From Paraburkholderia xenovorans LB400 (lineage in GTDB: Bacteria > Pseudomonadota > Gammaproteobacteria > Burkholderiales > Burkholderiaceae), in assembly GCF_000013645.1 (NCBI RefSeq), contig NC_007951.1, forward strand, positions 1,240,001-1,304,000: a DNA stretch of 64,000 bases, written 5' to 3'. Positions 1 to 13,079 of this stretch are shown here, piece after piece. Position 1 is the stretch's first letter, and the number at the start of each line of letters is the position of its first letter. A program made the position numbers and the translations under genes. Under the pieces are notes generated by a model, which was not told the DNA's origin, did no database searches, and was given only the letters and a program-made list of their open reading frames with translations.

Positions 1-151
1 AATCCGCCACGCGAGACGGCCGGGCGCGCGCCAAGGCGCTCCGGCCGTGCCAGCAGGCTTCCGCGCTATCCGCGCCGGGTTTATTCGTGTCCGGCAAGCC
101 GGCCATTCGGCCTATCTCTTCCGGCAGACAGGCAGCCGCCCCTGCGCCCGG

Positions 152-157
152 TACAAT
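152..157 (+). promoter_or_regulatory. Candidate -10 element for the ABC-F gene
   Basis: TACAAT lies about 40 bases before the ATG at 196. No good -35 hexamer is visible at 16-18 bases upstream, so this is a weak call. Bases 1-151 show no gene I can support; the window may begin in an intergenic region. Confidence 0.3.
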
Positions 158-195
158 GGGCAGTTCCGACTCATCGCTGTCTTCTCCAATTCTCC

Positions 196-2133
<1,938 letters not shown>

Positions 2134-2496
2134 GGCGCCGGCGCGGCGCGGGATTAAACGGCGGCGCCGCCGCGCCTTGTCCGGATGGCCAATCCCGCGT
2201 GTCGTGAATTGCCGCGCGGATCGAAATCAGTAAAATACCCCGCGAACAGGCTTCCCCGGCGTTCGCACCGGCGTCGACGTTGCCCGCCCTGGCTTCATGC
2301 AGTTCACGCAGGGCCGGCTTCGGGCCGCCGTCGAGCGCGCCACCGGGAAGCCATGCGACAAACAGCTTGCCCGCACCACGGGCACCCCACCTAACTTCAT
2401 TGTTTCGTTTCGCTTTTTTTGAAAACTCAACGCATTGTCCACGGACCTGTCCACAGGAGCTGTGGACAACGATGAACCGACGCACCCGAGTCAACC
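2134..2496 (+). other. Intergenic region between uup and parE
   Basis: This 363-base gap has no convincing gene. A GC-rich hairpin just after uup (arms 2140-2148 and 2168-2176) could end uup transcription but lacks a good T-run. The distal part turns AT-rich (about 2400-2432) and carries the DnaA-box-like cluster annotated separately. No clear sigma70 promoter was seen. Confidence 0.5.
2435..2469 (+). repeat. Cluster of three DnaA-box-like nonamers upstream of parE
   Basis: TTGTCCACG (2435-2443), CTGTCCACA (2447-2455) and, inverted, TGTGGACAA (2461-2469, reading TTGTCCACA on the minus strand). The last two form a perfect dyad with arms TGTCCACA and TGTGGACA around a 5-base spacer. The E. coli DnaA consensus is TTATNCACA, so the units differ by one or two bases. 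They sit 28-62 bases before the parE start, where an operator would be expected. Binding is inferred. Confidence 0.45.
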
Positions 2497-4482
<1,986 letters not shown>

Positions 4483-4484
4483 GC

Positions 4485-4511
4485 GCGCTCATAGCGCTCA
4501 TGGCGCTCATG
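4485..4511 (+). repeat. Three tandem 9-base repeats between parE and parC
   Basis: The unit GCGCTCATR is repeated three times directly after the parE stop. It is non-coding in the parE and parC frames. Possibly slippage-prone; no function is evident. Confidence 0.7.
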
Positions 4512-4580
4512 ACAAATAGCGCGCGCATCGGTATCGAAAACGCACGGCAACTTCACGCCAAACACGGATACGGAATCTAG

Positions 4581-6905
4581 ATGGACGACGATAACACTCT
4601 CGACCTTTTCACCGAGCCGCCGCCTCCGGAAGGCGACTTTCTCACGCTCGGCAATTATGCGGAGCGCGCGTACCTCGACTATGCGGTGAGCGTGGTCAAG
4701 GGTCGCGCGCTGCCGGATGTGTGCGACGGCCAGAAGCCGGTGCAGCGCCGCATCCTGTTCGCGATGAACGACATGGGTCTCTCCGACAACGCGAAGCCGG
4801 TCAAATCGGCGCGCGTGGTCGGTGACGTGCTCGGTAAGTATCACCCGCACGGCGACCAGTCCGCGTATGACGCGCTGGTGCGGCTCGCGCAAGACTTTTC
4901 GATGCGCTATCCGCTGATCGACGGGCAGGGCAATTTCGGTTCGCGCGACGGCGACGGCGCAGCGGCCATGCGGTACACGGAAGCGCGCCTCACGCCGATC
5001 GCGAAACTGCTGCTCGATGAAATCAACCAGGGCACGGTCGATTTCATGAAGAACTACGACGGCGAGTTCGACGAGCCGAGGCTGCTGCCCGCCCGCTTGC
5101 CGTTCGTGCTGCTGAACGGCGCGTCCGGCATTGCGGTGGGTCTGGCCACGGAAATTCCGTCGCACAATCTGCGCGAAGTCGCGGCGGCCGCGGTTGCGAT
5201 GATCCGCAATCCGAAGCTCCAGCACGCCGAATTGATGCAGTACATTCCCGGCCCGGACTTTCCGGGCGGCGGCCAGATCATTTCGAGCGAAGCGGAAATC
5301 TCCGCCGCCTACGAATCCGGCCGCGGCAGCCTGAAAGTGCGCGCGCGCTGGAAGATCGAAGAACTCGCGCGCGGCCAGTGGCAACTGGTCATCACCGAAC
5401 TGCCGCCGAGCACGGCCGCGCAAAAGGTGCTGGAGGAAATCGAAGAGCAGACCAATCCGAAGATCAAGCTCGGCAAGAAAACGCTCACGCCCGAACAGTT
5501 GCAGACCAAGCAGACCATGCTGGCGCTGCTCGACGCGGTGCGCGACGAGTCCGGCAAGGACGCGCCGGTGCGCCTCGTGTTCGAGCCGAAGTCGAGCCGT
5601 ATCGATCAGACCGATTTCGTCAACACGCTGCTCGCGCATACGAGCCTCGAATCGAACGCGTCGCTGAATCTGGTCATGGTGGGCGGCGACGGCCGGCCGC
5701 GTCAGAAGGGCTTGAGCGAAATCCTGCACGAGTGGATCGCGTTCCGCTTCGCCACGGTCACGCGTCGCACGCGGCATCGTTTGAGCAAGGTCGACGACCG
5801 GATTCATATCCTCGAAGGCCGGATGATCGTCTTTTTGAATATCGACGAAGTCATCCGCATCATTCGCGAATCGGACGAACCGAAGGTCGCGTTGATGGCC
5901 GCGTTCGGCTTGTCCGACCGTCAGGCCGAAGACATTCTTGAAATCCGGCTGCGCCAGCTGGCGCGGCTCGAGAAGATCAAGATCGAGAAGGAACTGGCCG
6001 AACTCAAAGACGAGAAGGCCAGGCTGGAAGAACTGCTCGGCAGCGAGTCGGCCATGAAGCGGCTGCTCATCAAGGAAATAGAAGGCGACGCCAAGCAGTA
6101 TGGCGACGAGCGCCGCACGCTCATCCAGCAGGAAAAGCGCGCGACGTTCGAAGCGCGCGTGGTCGACGAACCGGTCACGGTCGTGGTGTCGCAGAAGGGT
6201 TGGGTGCGCGCGCTGAAGGGCCACGGGCTCGACGCGGCGGGCTTCACGTTCAAGGCCGGCGACGGGCTCTACGCGGCGTTCCAGTGCCGCACGCCGGACA
6301 CGCTGGTCGCGTGGGGCAGCAATGGCCGTGTCTATTCGGTGGCGGTCGCCATGCTGCCGGGCGGCCGCGGCGACGGTGTACCGGTCACGTCGCTGATCGA
6401 GCTGGAGTCGGGCAGCCATCTGATGCATTACTACGCGGCGTCCGCGGATCAGGCGTTGCTGCTCGCTTCGAGCAACGGCTTTGGCTTCATTGCCAGGGTC
6501 GGCGATATGGTGAGCCGTGTGAAGGCCGGCAAGTCGTTCATGACGATCGACGCCGGCGCTCAACCGCTCGCGCCGATGCCGATGCTGCCGGATGCGACGC
6601 ACATTGCGTGTCTCTCCTCGAACGGGCGTCTGCTGGTGTTCGGCCTCGACGAGATGAAGACGCTTTCGGGCGGCGGCCGCGGCGTCACGCTAATGGCGCT
6701 CGACGAGAAGGAAACGCTGGTGCAGGCGCTCTCGATCAACAACGCGGGTGTGGTGTTGATCGGCACGCGCCGCGGCGGCCGTGTGGACGAGGAAAAGGTG
6801 AGCGGCGCGGCGCTTGCGCCGCATATCGGCAAGCGGGCGCGCAAGGGGCGTGCGCCTGAGAGCAAGATGAAGCTCGAAAGCATGCGTCCGGTGCTGGCCG
6901 TTTAA
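4581..6905 (+). CDS. parC: DNA topoisomerase IV subunit A
   Basis: Breakage-reunion subunit of topoisomerase IV, 774 aa. The winged-helix region carries the catalytic tyrosine in AAMRYTEAR (about Y132). The quinolone-determining segment reads [10 protein letters not shown], so the positions equal to E. coli Ser80 and Glu84 are Gln93 and Asp97. A long coiled coil (about 450-520) is followed by a C-terminal beta-pinwheel region (about 530-740) with degenerate blades, as expected of ParC rather than GyrA. The C-terminus is basic. The ATG at 4581 begins the typical acidic DNTLDLF leader. It pairs with parE immediately upstream. Confidence 0.95.
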   Translation: MDDDNTLDLFTEPPPPEGDFLTLGNYAERAYLDYAVSVVKGRALPDVCDGQKPVQRRILFAMNDMGLSDNAKPVKSARVVGDVLGKYHPHGDQSAYDALVRLAQDFSMRYPLIDGQGNFGSRDGDGAAAMRYTEARLTPIAKLLLDEINQGTVDFMKNYDGEFDEPRLLPARLPFVLLNGASGIAVGLATEIPSHNLREVAAAAVAMIRNPKLQHAELMQYIPGPDFPGGGQIISSEAEISAAYESGRGSLKVRARWKIEELARGQWQLVITELPPSTAAQKVLEEIEEQTNPKIKLGKKTLTPEQLQTKQTMLALLDAVRDESGKDAPVRLVFEPKSSRIDQTDFVNTLLAHTSLESNASLNLVMVGGDGRPRQKGLSEILHEWIAFRFATVTRRTRHRLSKVDDRIHILEGRMIVFLNIDEVIRIIRESDEPKVALMAAFGLSDRQAEDILEIRLRQLARLEKIKIEKELAELKDEKARLEELLGSESAMKRLLIKEIEGDAKQYGDERRTLIQQEKRATFEARVVDEPVTVVVSQKGWVRALKGHGLDAAGFTFKAGDGLYAAFQCRTPDTLVAWGSNGRVYSVAVAMLPGGRGDGVPVTSLIELESGSHLMHYYAASADQALLLASSNGFGFIARVGDMVSRVKAGKSFMTIDAGAQPLAPMPMLPDATHIACLSSNGRLLVFGLDEMKTLSGGGRGVTLMALDEKETLVQALSINNAGVVLIGTRRGGRVDEEKVSGAALAPHIGKRARKGRAPESKMKLESMRPVLAV

Positions 6906-6923
6906 CAAAGATTGACGTGGGAA

Positions 6924-6962
6924 CACGGCAAGCGTCTGCTAGCATGCGGGACGCTTGCCGTG
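6924..6962 (+). repeat. 13-bp inverted repeat after parC
   Basis: Perfect arms CACGGCAAGCGTC (6924-6936) and GACGCTTGCCGTG (6950-6962) with a 13-base loop. There is no T-run, so it is not a standard intrinsic terminator. The loop contains TGCTAGCAT, which resembles an extended -10 element. It may be a parC 3' structure or an operator for the next gene. Confidence 0.5.
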
Positions 6963-7187
6963 CGCAGTACGGGGAGCCGCGTCGCCACGCCATTACGGCG
7001 GAGGTGCTGCGATAACAATGACAACGACGTGAGAGCCACGAGTGCAATGGAACTGCCTGCGGACCACGCGGTCGAACGTGCGCTCAGGAAAGCGCCGGGC
7101 CGCCAGGTTTTGCGGCATTCCATTCAATAGCCGCTGCCAGTATCACTCGTCATAAGCGGTGTGGCGTCGTCGGGAGAGGAAAACAAC

Positions 7188-7646
7188 ATGAACAAGGCTA
7201 TCGAACTCGCGCTCTTTCTGCATCTGCTCGCGGTTGCGGTGTGGGTAGGCGGAATGGTGTTCGCCCATTTCTGTCTGCGTCCGGCAATTGCCGATCTATC
7301 GCCTCAATTACGCCTGCCGCTGTGGGAATCGGTGTTCAGCCGCTTCTTCAATTGGGTCGCCGCCGCCGTGCTGGTGATCCTTCTCACCGGCGGATTCCTG
7401 CTGATGCAATTCGGCGGCGGCCACGCCACCTGGCCGCTGCATGCAATGGCGGGCCTCGGCATTGTGATGATGCTGATCTTCGGGCACATCCGTTTTGCCG
7501 TGTTTCCGCGCATCCGTCGCGCGGTGCAGGCGCAAAAATGGCCAGATGGCGCGCGCGCCGTCGGCACGATCCGTCGTCTGGTGCTGATCAATATCGTGCT
7601 TGGCGTGGTGACGATCGGCGTTGCGGTGCTGTCGCGCGGCTTCTGA
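7188..7646 (+). CDS. CopD-like small integral membrane protein
   Basis: A protein of 152 aa with four hydrophobic segments (about 4-24, 48-70, 78-98 and 128-150) and a compact layout typical of the CopD/DUF2269-like copper-resistance membrane family. Histidines occur near the first helix (ALFLHLLAVAVWVGGM) and third helix (HAMAGLGIVMMLIFGHIRF), which in this superfamily may bind metal or heme. The ATG at 7188 is preceded by a good GGAGAGGA Shine-Dalgarno at 7173-7180; a GTG at 7161 would only add a non-conserved leader. It is convergent with chrA. The function is inferred from fold only; copper import and heme-linked electron transfer are both possible. Confidence 0.7.
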   Translation: MNKAIELALFLHLLAVAVWVGGMVFAHFCLRPAIADLSPQLRLPLWESVFSRFFNWVAAAVLVILLTGGFLLMQFGGGHATWPLHAMAGLGIVMMLIFGHIRFAVFPRIRRAVQAQKWPDGARAVGTIRRLVLINIVLGVVTIGVAVLSRGF

Positions 7647-7683
7647 GGCCGCTGCGTCGTTTCAAGTCCGCCAGCCGCGTGGC

Positions 7684-7702
7684 GATACCGCCGCGCGGTA
7701 TC
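7684..7702. terminator. Candidate bidirectional hairpin between convergent genes
   Basis: GATACCGC and GCGGTATC (8-bp arms) around a CGC loop, placed between the convergent CopD-like gene and chrA. A related GCGCGGTATCGCC follows at about 7724. No T-run, so this is a weak terminator call. Confidence 0.35.
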
Positions 7703-7741
7703 CCATCGAGCGTCGTCGTTATCGCGCGGTATCGCCGCCGT

Positions 7742-8950
7742 CTAGATCATTGCGCCGTACGCGAGCCACAGCCCGCACACCACCGCCACCGTTCCGTACA
7801 CCACGTACACCGGCACCTTCAGCCTGGCGAAGCACATGGCGGAGAATAGCGCGGTCATCAGATAGACCGGCCTGAACGGCACATGCGCGGCAATCCGAAA
7901 CACGGCCACCGCGAGAAACGCGGTCGTGACGGCGCGCAGGATCCGCATGCCATGCTCGAATCGCGGATTGGCCTTCAACTGATGCAGATGCCGTTGCGCG
8001 AGCACGACGAGGCAGCCCGACGGCACGAATAGCGCGAGCGTGGCAATCAGCGCGCCCGCCCAGCCATCCACCAGATAGCCGAAGAACGGCACCACGTTCA
8101 ACAGCGGACCGGGCGACAACGGCGACAGCGAAAACGCCAGAGTGAAGTCGTTATCCGAGACACCGATCGCCGGCGTGACGAATAGCGTCTTGAGCACCGG
8201 CAACGCCGAGAAGCCGCCGCCGAACAACGTCATGCCGGCTCCGGCAAGCCGTGGCCACAACAGCGCCAGGTCGTAGCGATGCGGCAGCGGCAACGCGAAC
8301 AACACCAGCAATGCGCACAAGGCGCTCAGCATCTGCCAGTCGCCGCGCGCGAACGACACGACAACGGGCGTGTTGCGCACCGGGCTCACCAGCCAGCCTG
8401 TGCCGAAGGCCGCCGCGAGCATGACGACATAAGCGGCCGGACTGTGCGCATAAAAAAGCGCGACGCAACCGAGCACCGTCGCAATCCATTCGAGCTTGCC
8501 GCGCACCAGCGCGCGCGTCTGTTTGTACCAGGTGATGGCGATCAGCGTGGCCAGCACCACGCTGAAGTGATTGAGCAAAGTTTGCGAAGCGGCGGCGCGC
8601 ACGAGCGGCGTGCGGTAGAAGATCGCGAACAGCGTCATCAGCATGAAAAAGGGCAGCACGCTCGCAATGCCCGCGATCCAGGCGCCGGCGCGGCCGCGCA
8701 ACGCATGCCCGAGTTGCACGGCGACGTTGCAGCCCACCGGGCCGGGCACCATCCACGCCAGCGCGATCAGATCGGAGAAGGCGACGCGCGAGAGACGGCC
8801 TTTGCGTTCGACATAATGGTTTTCAAGCTGCGCCATGAGAGCGAGTCCGCCCCATGACAACGCCGACAGGCCGAACACGACCCGGAACAACGTCCATAGC
8901 GGTTCCCGTTCCCCTCGTCCGGCAACATCCTGGCTCGTGATCGTCTGCAT
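7742..8950 (-). CDS. chrA: Chromate transporter, long ChrA type
   Basis: A 402-aa polytopic protein with two homologous CHR halves. The first contains WMVPGPVGCNVAVQLG and the second SLSPLSPGPLLNVVPFFGY, the paired PGP motifs of the CHR superfamily. Eleven or so hydrophobic segments are visible. Family members export chromate by proton or sulfate-linked antiport; without a chrB regulator or an adjacent sulfate gene the substrate here is not proven. The start MQTITSQD at 8950 is chosen because the longer frame upstream is low-complexity shadow; MIPKD at 8998 is the alternative. It lies 163 bases downstream of the GGDEF-EAL gene on the same strand. Confidence 0.85.
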   Translation of the reverse strand: MQTITSQDVAGRGEREPLWTLFRVVFGLSALSWGGLALMAQLENHYVERKGRLSRVAFSDLIALAWMVPGPVGCNVAVQLGHALRGRAGAWIAGIASVLPFFMLMTLFAIFYRTPLVRAAASQTLLNHFSVVLATLIAITWYKQTRALVRGKLEWIATVLGCVALFYAHSPAAYVVMLAAAFGTGWLVSPVRNTPVVVSFARGDWQMLSALCALLVLFALPLPHRYDLALLWPRLAGAGMTLFGGGFSALPVLKTLFVTPAIGVSDNDFTLAFSLSPLSPGPLLNVVPFFGYLVDGWAGALIATLALFVPSGCLVVLAQRHLHQLKANPRFEHGMRILRAVTTAFLAVAVFRIAAHVPFRPVYLMTALFSAMCFARLKVPVYVVYGTVAVVCGLWLAYGAMI

Positions 8951-9113
8951 GATGGCGTCGCGAGCGCCCGGCAGGCGGGCACTGTCCTTTGGGATCATCC
9001 TTGTGATTCGACGCGGCCGGCAAACGGCATCGCGCTTGTGACCAGTACAGCGAGAATGTAGCCGGTTTGCGGCGCCGCGGGTAGTTCGCGACGACCCGCC
9101 ACGGTCGCCGCGT

Positions 9114-11474
9114 TCAGGTGTTGGTGCTGGACACGCTGGTGGTGTTGTCCGCATCGTGCGCGGCGCGTCGGCCCGGGCCCGCCATGCCGCAGACGCCGAA
9201 GCGTTCCAGCAGCGCGGGAATCGCGTCCACCGGCACCGGCCGCGAGAACAGGAAGCCTTGCGCCTCGATATGGCCGAGCGCGGCAAGCCAGGCGATCTGC
9301 TCTTCGGTCTCGGTGCCTTCGACCACCACCGTGAGCCCGAGCGAACGCGCGAGGTTGACGATCGCGGTGACCATCACGCAGACGCTGCGGTCGCCCGGAA
9401 TTGCCTGGATGAACGAACGGTCCACTTTCAGCGTGTCCACCGAGAAACGGTTCAGGTAGGACAGCGACGAATAACCGGTGCCGAAATCGTCGAGCGCGAT
9501 GCGCACGCCGAGGCGCTTCAACGCGAAGATTTTCTCCGAGACGAGTTCGGGATATTCCATCATCGCCGTTTCAGTGATTTCCAGTTCGAGGCGGCGTGCG
9601 GAAATGCCGCTTTCCTCGATGGCGTGCGAGATGGTTTCGTACAGATCGCCGCGCCAGAACTGCACCGCCGAGATATTCACCGCGAGCGACAGCGTGTCGT
9701 AGCCCTGTTGCTGCCACAGCGCGAGTTGACGGCACGCGGTCTCGATCACGAAGTCGCCGATCGGCACGATCAGGCCGGTCGATTCGGCCACCGGAATGAA
9801 TTCGTTCGCCGGAATCAGACCGTGCTGCGGATGGTTCCAGCGCACCAGCGCCTCGAAACCGGTGATGCAGCGGCGTGTCAGATCGATCTTCGGTTGATAG
9901 GCTAGGAACAGTTGCCCTTCGGCGAGCGCCACGCGCAATTGCTGTTCCCACTTCATCAAATGATCGGCGCGATGCGACAACTGCGGTGAATAGAACTGGT
10001 AGCAGTTCTTGCCCGCGTCTTTCGCGCTGTACATGGCGAGGTCGGCTTTTTTCAGCAGGTCGATCTCGCTTTCGTTGGCGACCGAGTAAAGCGCAATGCC
10101 GATGCTCGCATGCAGCACGAACGAACTGCCACGTACTTCGAACGGCTTGGCGAATGCTTCGGCCGCGGCTTCGGCCAGCGTGACGGCGCGCTTCTCGACG
10201 TCCTCGCCCTTGATCACGACCACGAACTCGTCGCCGCCGATGCGGCTCAACGCGCCGCCGTCGCCGACCGCGATGGCGAGCCGCGAGGCCGTCATTTGCA
10301 GCACGATGTCGCCGGCATTGTGGCCGAGCGTGTCGTTGACGGTCTTGAAGTTGTCGAGGTCGATGAAGAGGATCGCGAGGCGGCCGAGGTTGGCCGGTTG
10401 CGCGACGTCGTGCCGAAGGCTTTGCAGCGTGGCATAGCGATTGCGCAGGCCGGTGAGCAGATCGTATTCGACCAGATGGGTCATTTCGCGCTCGCGGCCG
10501 AGCAGCTTGCCGATGAGACCAGTGGCCACCGCGAAGAAGCTCAGCATGGCGAGCGAGATGAAACCCGCCATCAGCAGATAGACGTTGCGCGTGTGGTTGT
10601 AGTCGGCGAATTCTTCCGCTTGCGACAGACCCACCAGCACGCCGAGCGGATAGCCGTCGATATGCCGGTACGACACGATGCGCGTGACGTTGTCGATCGA
10701 ATCGACATAGGTGCCCGAGACGTGCTCCGAGGTCGGATACGAGCCGCTCGCCGAGAATGCGCCGCTCGCGGTGTCGGCGGTGCCGGTGCGGCGCGCCAGC
10801 ACGGCGCCGCTGTCCGAGATCACCGCGATCACGCCTTCACGGCCGATCGCCGCGTTGTTGTAGAAGTCGGAGGTGAAATAGCTGGGGTCTTCGGAAACCA
10901 CCACCACGCCCGCGAACGAGCCGTCCGGATGATTCAGGCGCCGCGTCATCTGCAAGGTCCAGTGGCCGGACACGCGGCCGAGCACAGGCTTGCTGATATA
11001 CAACTGGTCGTCGTTCTCGTGTTCGTGAACCTTGAAGTGTTCACGATCGGACAGGTCGATGTGGCGGGGATTGAGTTCGGCCGTGTTGGCGATCAGCGTG
11101 CCGTGTTCGTCGATCAGCGACACCTGCACCAGCGTCTCGCTTTGCACGACGCCTTTTTCCACCGTGCTCGCGAGATCGAAATGATTCGGCGTCTTCTCGA
11201 ACTCGAATTTGACGAAGCGGGTGATCTGGTCGACCTGGTGAATCGCCTTGACCGTGTGCTGCTCCAGCGCCGCGGAAAGAATTGCGGCAGAGGCCATTGC
11301 CTCACGATACGTGGCTTCTTTCTCGACCGAGAGACGCGCGAAGATCACCGTCCAAAGCAGGATCAGGACCAGAACGCCGAGCGCGGGAATAGCGAGAAAC
11401 GCGCGACGGCGCGACACCGCGGGATCGCGGTGAGGTTTGGCTTCGCGCTGGTCTGAGAAGCGGGACTGGCTCAT
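9114..11474 (-). CDS. Membrane-bound diguanylate cyclase/phosphodiesterase (Cache-GGDEF-EAL)
   Basis: A 786-aa cyclic-di-GMP enzyme. A transmembrane helix at about 26-46 is followed by a periplasmic Cache-like sensor domain (about 50-285), a second helix (about 290-315), a GGDEF domain with an intact GGDEF signature at about 412 and an EAL domain with EALVRW at about 541 and DDFGTGYSS further on. Both active-site signatures are intact, so synthesis and hydrolysis are possible. The RxxD inhibitory site normally five residues before GGDEF is absent. The start MSQSRFSDQ is chosen as the first methionine before the basic segment and helix; there is no clear Shine-Dalgarno. A signal-sensing role in biofilm or motility is inferred. 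Confidence 0.9.
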   Translation of the reverse strand: MSQSRFSDQREAKPHRDPAVSRRRAFLAIPALGVLVLILLWTVIFARLSVEKEATYREAMASAAILSAALEQHTVKAIHQVDQITRFVKFEFEKTPNHFDLASTVEKGVVQSETLVQVSLIDEHGTLIANTAELNPRHIDLSDREHFKVHEHENDDQLYISKPVLGRVSGHWTLQMTRRLNHPDGSFAGVVVVSEDPSYFTSDFYNNAAIGREGVIAVISDSGAVLARRTGTADTASGAFSASGSYPTSEHVSGTYVDSIDNVTRIVSYRHIDGYPLGVLVGLSQAEEFADYNHTRNVYLLMAGFISLAMLSFFAVATGLIGKLLGREREMTHLVEYDLLTGLRNRYATLQSLRHDVAQPANLGRLAILFIDLDNFKTVNDTLGHNAGDIVLQMTASRLAIAVGDGGALSRIGGDEFVVVIKGEDVEKRAVTLAEAAAEAFAKPFEVRGSSFVLHASIGIALYSVANESEIDLLKKADLAMYSAKDAGKNCYQFYSPQLSHRADHLMKWEQQLRVALAEGQLFLAYQPKIDLTRRCITGFEALVRWNHPQHGLIPANEFIPVAESTGLIVPIGDFVIETACRQLALWQQQGYDTLSLAVNISAVQFWRGDLYETISHAIEESGISARRLELEITETAMMEYPELVSEKIFALKRLGVRIALDDFGTGYSSLSYLNRFSVDTLKVDRSFIQAIPGDRSVCVMVTAIVNLARSLGLTVVVEGTETEEQIAWLAALGHIEAQGFLFSRPVPVDAIPALLERFGVCGMAGPGRRAAHDADNTTSVSSTNT

Positions 11475-11961
11475 CGGGCGGCCCGTGCCCGGGTGCCGGC
11501 CGGTAACAGGCGCGCGAGAATTGACTGCGCTGATTTCATGGGTGGCTGCATGGTGACCAAGGTGCCGGAACTGCTGCGCAGAAGAAGGGAGCGTGGCGCC
11601 GTGCCTGACCATCCGCAGGTCATCGGGTACGATTCGATATTACTGAATGCCACTGGATTAAGGAAGGGTCCGGGCATCGGGTATACGCGGGCGCGACAAG
11701 CTGTCCCGTACGGCGGGTCTGGCAGCCGGCGTGGCCGGCCTTCAGGGTGTTGCCTCGCGGTCGTATTCGGGCATTTCATCGGCAAGCGGCGCTCCGGCGT
11801 GCTGGCATTCAGGTGTGCCAGGCCTTTCCCAATGCGCCGCGCATTGAATGAAGCAAGCGATGCGGCGTTTTGTGGTCGAGCGTGGCGAGGCGGGGTGAAC
11901 CCTGTTCTGCCTGCGGTGGCGGCCCTCGGCTCATGTCCGAGCGGGGCCGGGCGCGCGCCGG
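11475..11961. other. Intergenic region upstream of the GGDEF-EAL gene
   Basis: 487 bases without a supportable gene; the long open frames on both strands have composition unlike real proteins. It lies between the GGDEF-EAL start and the PhzF-like stop, both on the minus strand, so it should hold the promoter for the former. No clear -35/-10 pair was found. Confidence 0.4.
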
Positions 11962-12879
11962 TCAGGGCAGGCGGAACGTGCCGTCGACGATCGTCACCGA
12001 CGGACCGCCAATCCACGTCTTGCCGCGTGCCCGAAGCGGATCTCCTTCGGGGCGTGCCTCGTCGTAGTGCACGCGAACCTGGCCGGCACGGCCGAGCGCG
12101 GTGCCTTGACGCACGGAATAGCGTGCGCCGGGGCGCAACTGCTGCGCGCTCAGCAGGCCCGCGAGCGCCGCATTGGCGCTGCCGGTCACCGGATCTTCAC
12201 CAACGCCGAAGCGGCCTCCGGCCATCAGGCAACGCACCTCGAAAGTGGCCGGGCCATTCGCATCGTGCGGGCCATAGACGGCAAGCCCGTGGGTATTCAC
12301 CGAATGCACGATGTCGGCCAGAGCGGCGGCATCGGGTTCGAGCGCGAGGCACGCGCGTGCCGAATCGACGCGCACCACGAGCCACGGCGCACCATTGTCG
12401 ACCGCGCAGGGCGTCGCGCTGAAATCGATCGCGTCGCTACGCAAAGCCGTAGAGAGTGCCGCGTAGCGATCCTCGGCAAGCGGCGTGACGCGCGCGGGCG
12501 GCGCGGCGAAAGCCCACGCGCCGTCTGCTTCAGGCAGCGCCTCGAGTTCGACGAGCCCCACGCCGCACTGCTGCACGAGCTTGCCGGCCTGCTTCGGCCG
12601 ATAGCCGCTTTCGAGCAGCGCATGCGCGGTGCCGAGCGTTGGATGACCGGCGAACGGCAATTCGCCACGCGTGGTGAAGATGCGCACGCGGTAGTCAGCG
12701 GCGGGATCGCCGGGCTTCAACAGGAAGGTGGTTTCCGACAGATTGGTCCAGTGGGCGATGGTCTGCATCTGTTCGGTATCGAGTGCATCGGCATCGAACA
12801 CCACGGCAAGCGGATTGCCTTTGAACGGCACCGACGTGAATACGTCGATCTGTTTGAAACGGACAGTGTGGGCGGGCAT
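11962..12879 (-). CDS. PhzF family epimerase/isomerase-like protein
   Basis: A 305-aa protein of the PhzF (diaminopimelate-epimerase-like) fold. The N-terminus has VDVFTSVPFKGNPLAVV, and the NLSETTFLL motif carries the Glu used as acid-base in PhzF. The second half repeats the fold with GEDPVTGSANAALAG, the family's phosphate/substrate loop. There are no other phenazine genes nearby, so phenazine synthesis is not implied; many members are uncharacterised isomerases. The start at 12879 has only a weak GGA. A terminator-like hairpin separates it from ridA, so it is probably transcribed on its own. Confidence 0.88.
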   Translation of the reverse strand: MPAHTVRFKQIDVFTSVPFKGNPLAVVFDADALDTEQMQTIAHWTNLSETTFLLKPGDPAADYRVRIFTTRGELPFAGHPTLGTAHALLESGYRPKQAGKLVQQCGVGLVELEALPEADGAWAFAAPPARVTPLAEDRYAALSTALRSDAIDFSATPCAVDNGAPWLVVRVDSARACLALEPDAAALADIVHSVNTHGLAVYGPHDANGPATFEVRCLMAGGRFGVGEDPVTGSANAALAGLLSAQQLRPGARYSVRQGTALGRAGQVRVHYDEARPEGDPLRARGKTWIGGPSVTIVDGTFRLP

Positions 12880-12964
12880 GGGGCGCGGTCCAGCGAATCA
12901 AACGGATGAATGGTGTTGGCGGATTCTATCCGTTGACGGCGGAACGGGCTACCTCGCCACAAAT

Positions 12965-13004
12965 GCAAAACGCGCCGCGGGTGGTTGACACCTCGCGACG
13001 CGTT
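12965..13004 (-). terminator. Probable terminator after ridA
   Basis: On the minus strand, nested arms (AACGCG with CGCGTT, GGTG with CACC) form a hairpin followed by TTTTG. It lies about 75 bases after the ridA stop and before the PhzF-like gene. Confidence 0.5.
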
Positions 13005-13079
13005 CTGACCGCACCACGCCTGACTAACCGGCAGCCGTTGCAGGCTACCCCGGTGATACGGCGTGCAGACTTCGGTACG

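Noticed and set aside
11493..12422. Plus-strand 309-aa frame crossing the intergenic region and PhzF gene
   Set aside because: Overlaps a real minus-strand gene and is rich in Arg/Ser/Pro without domain signs.
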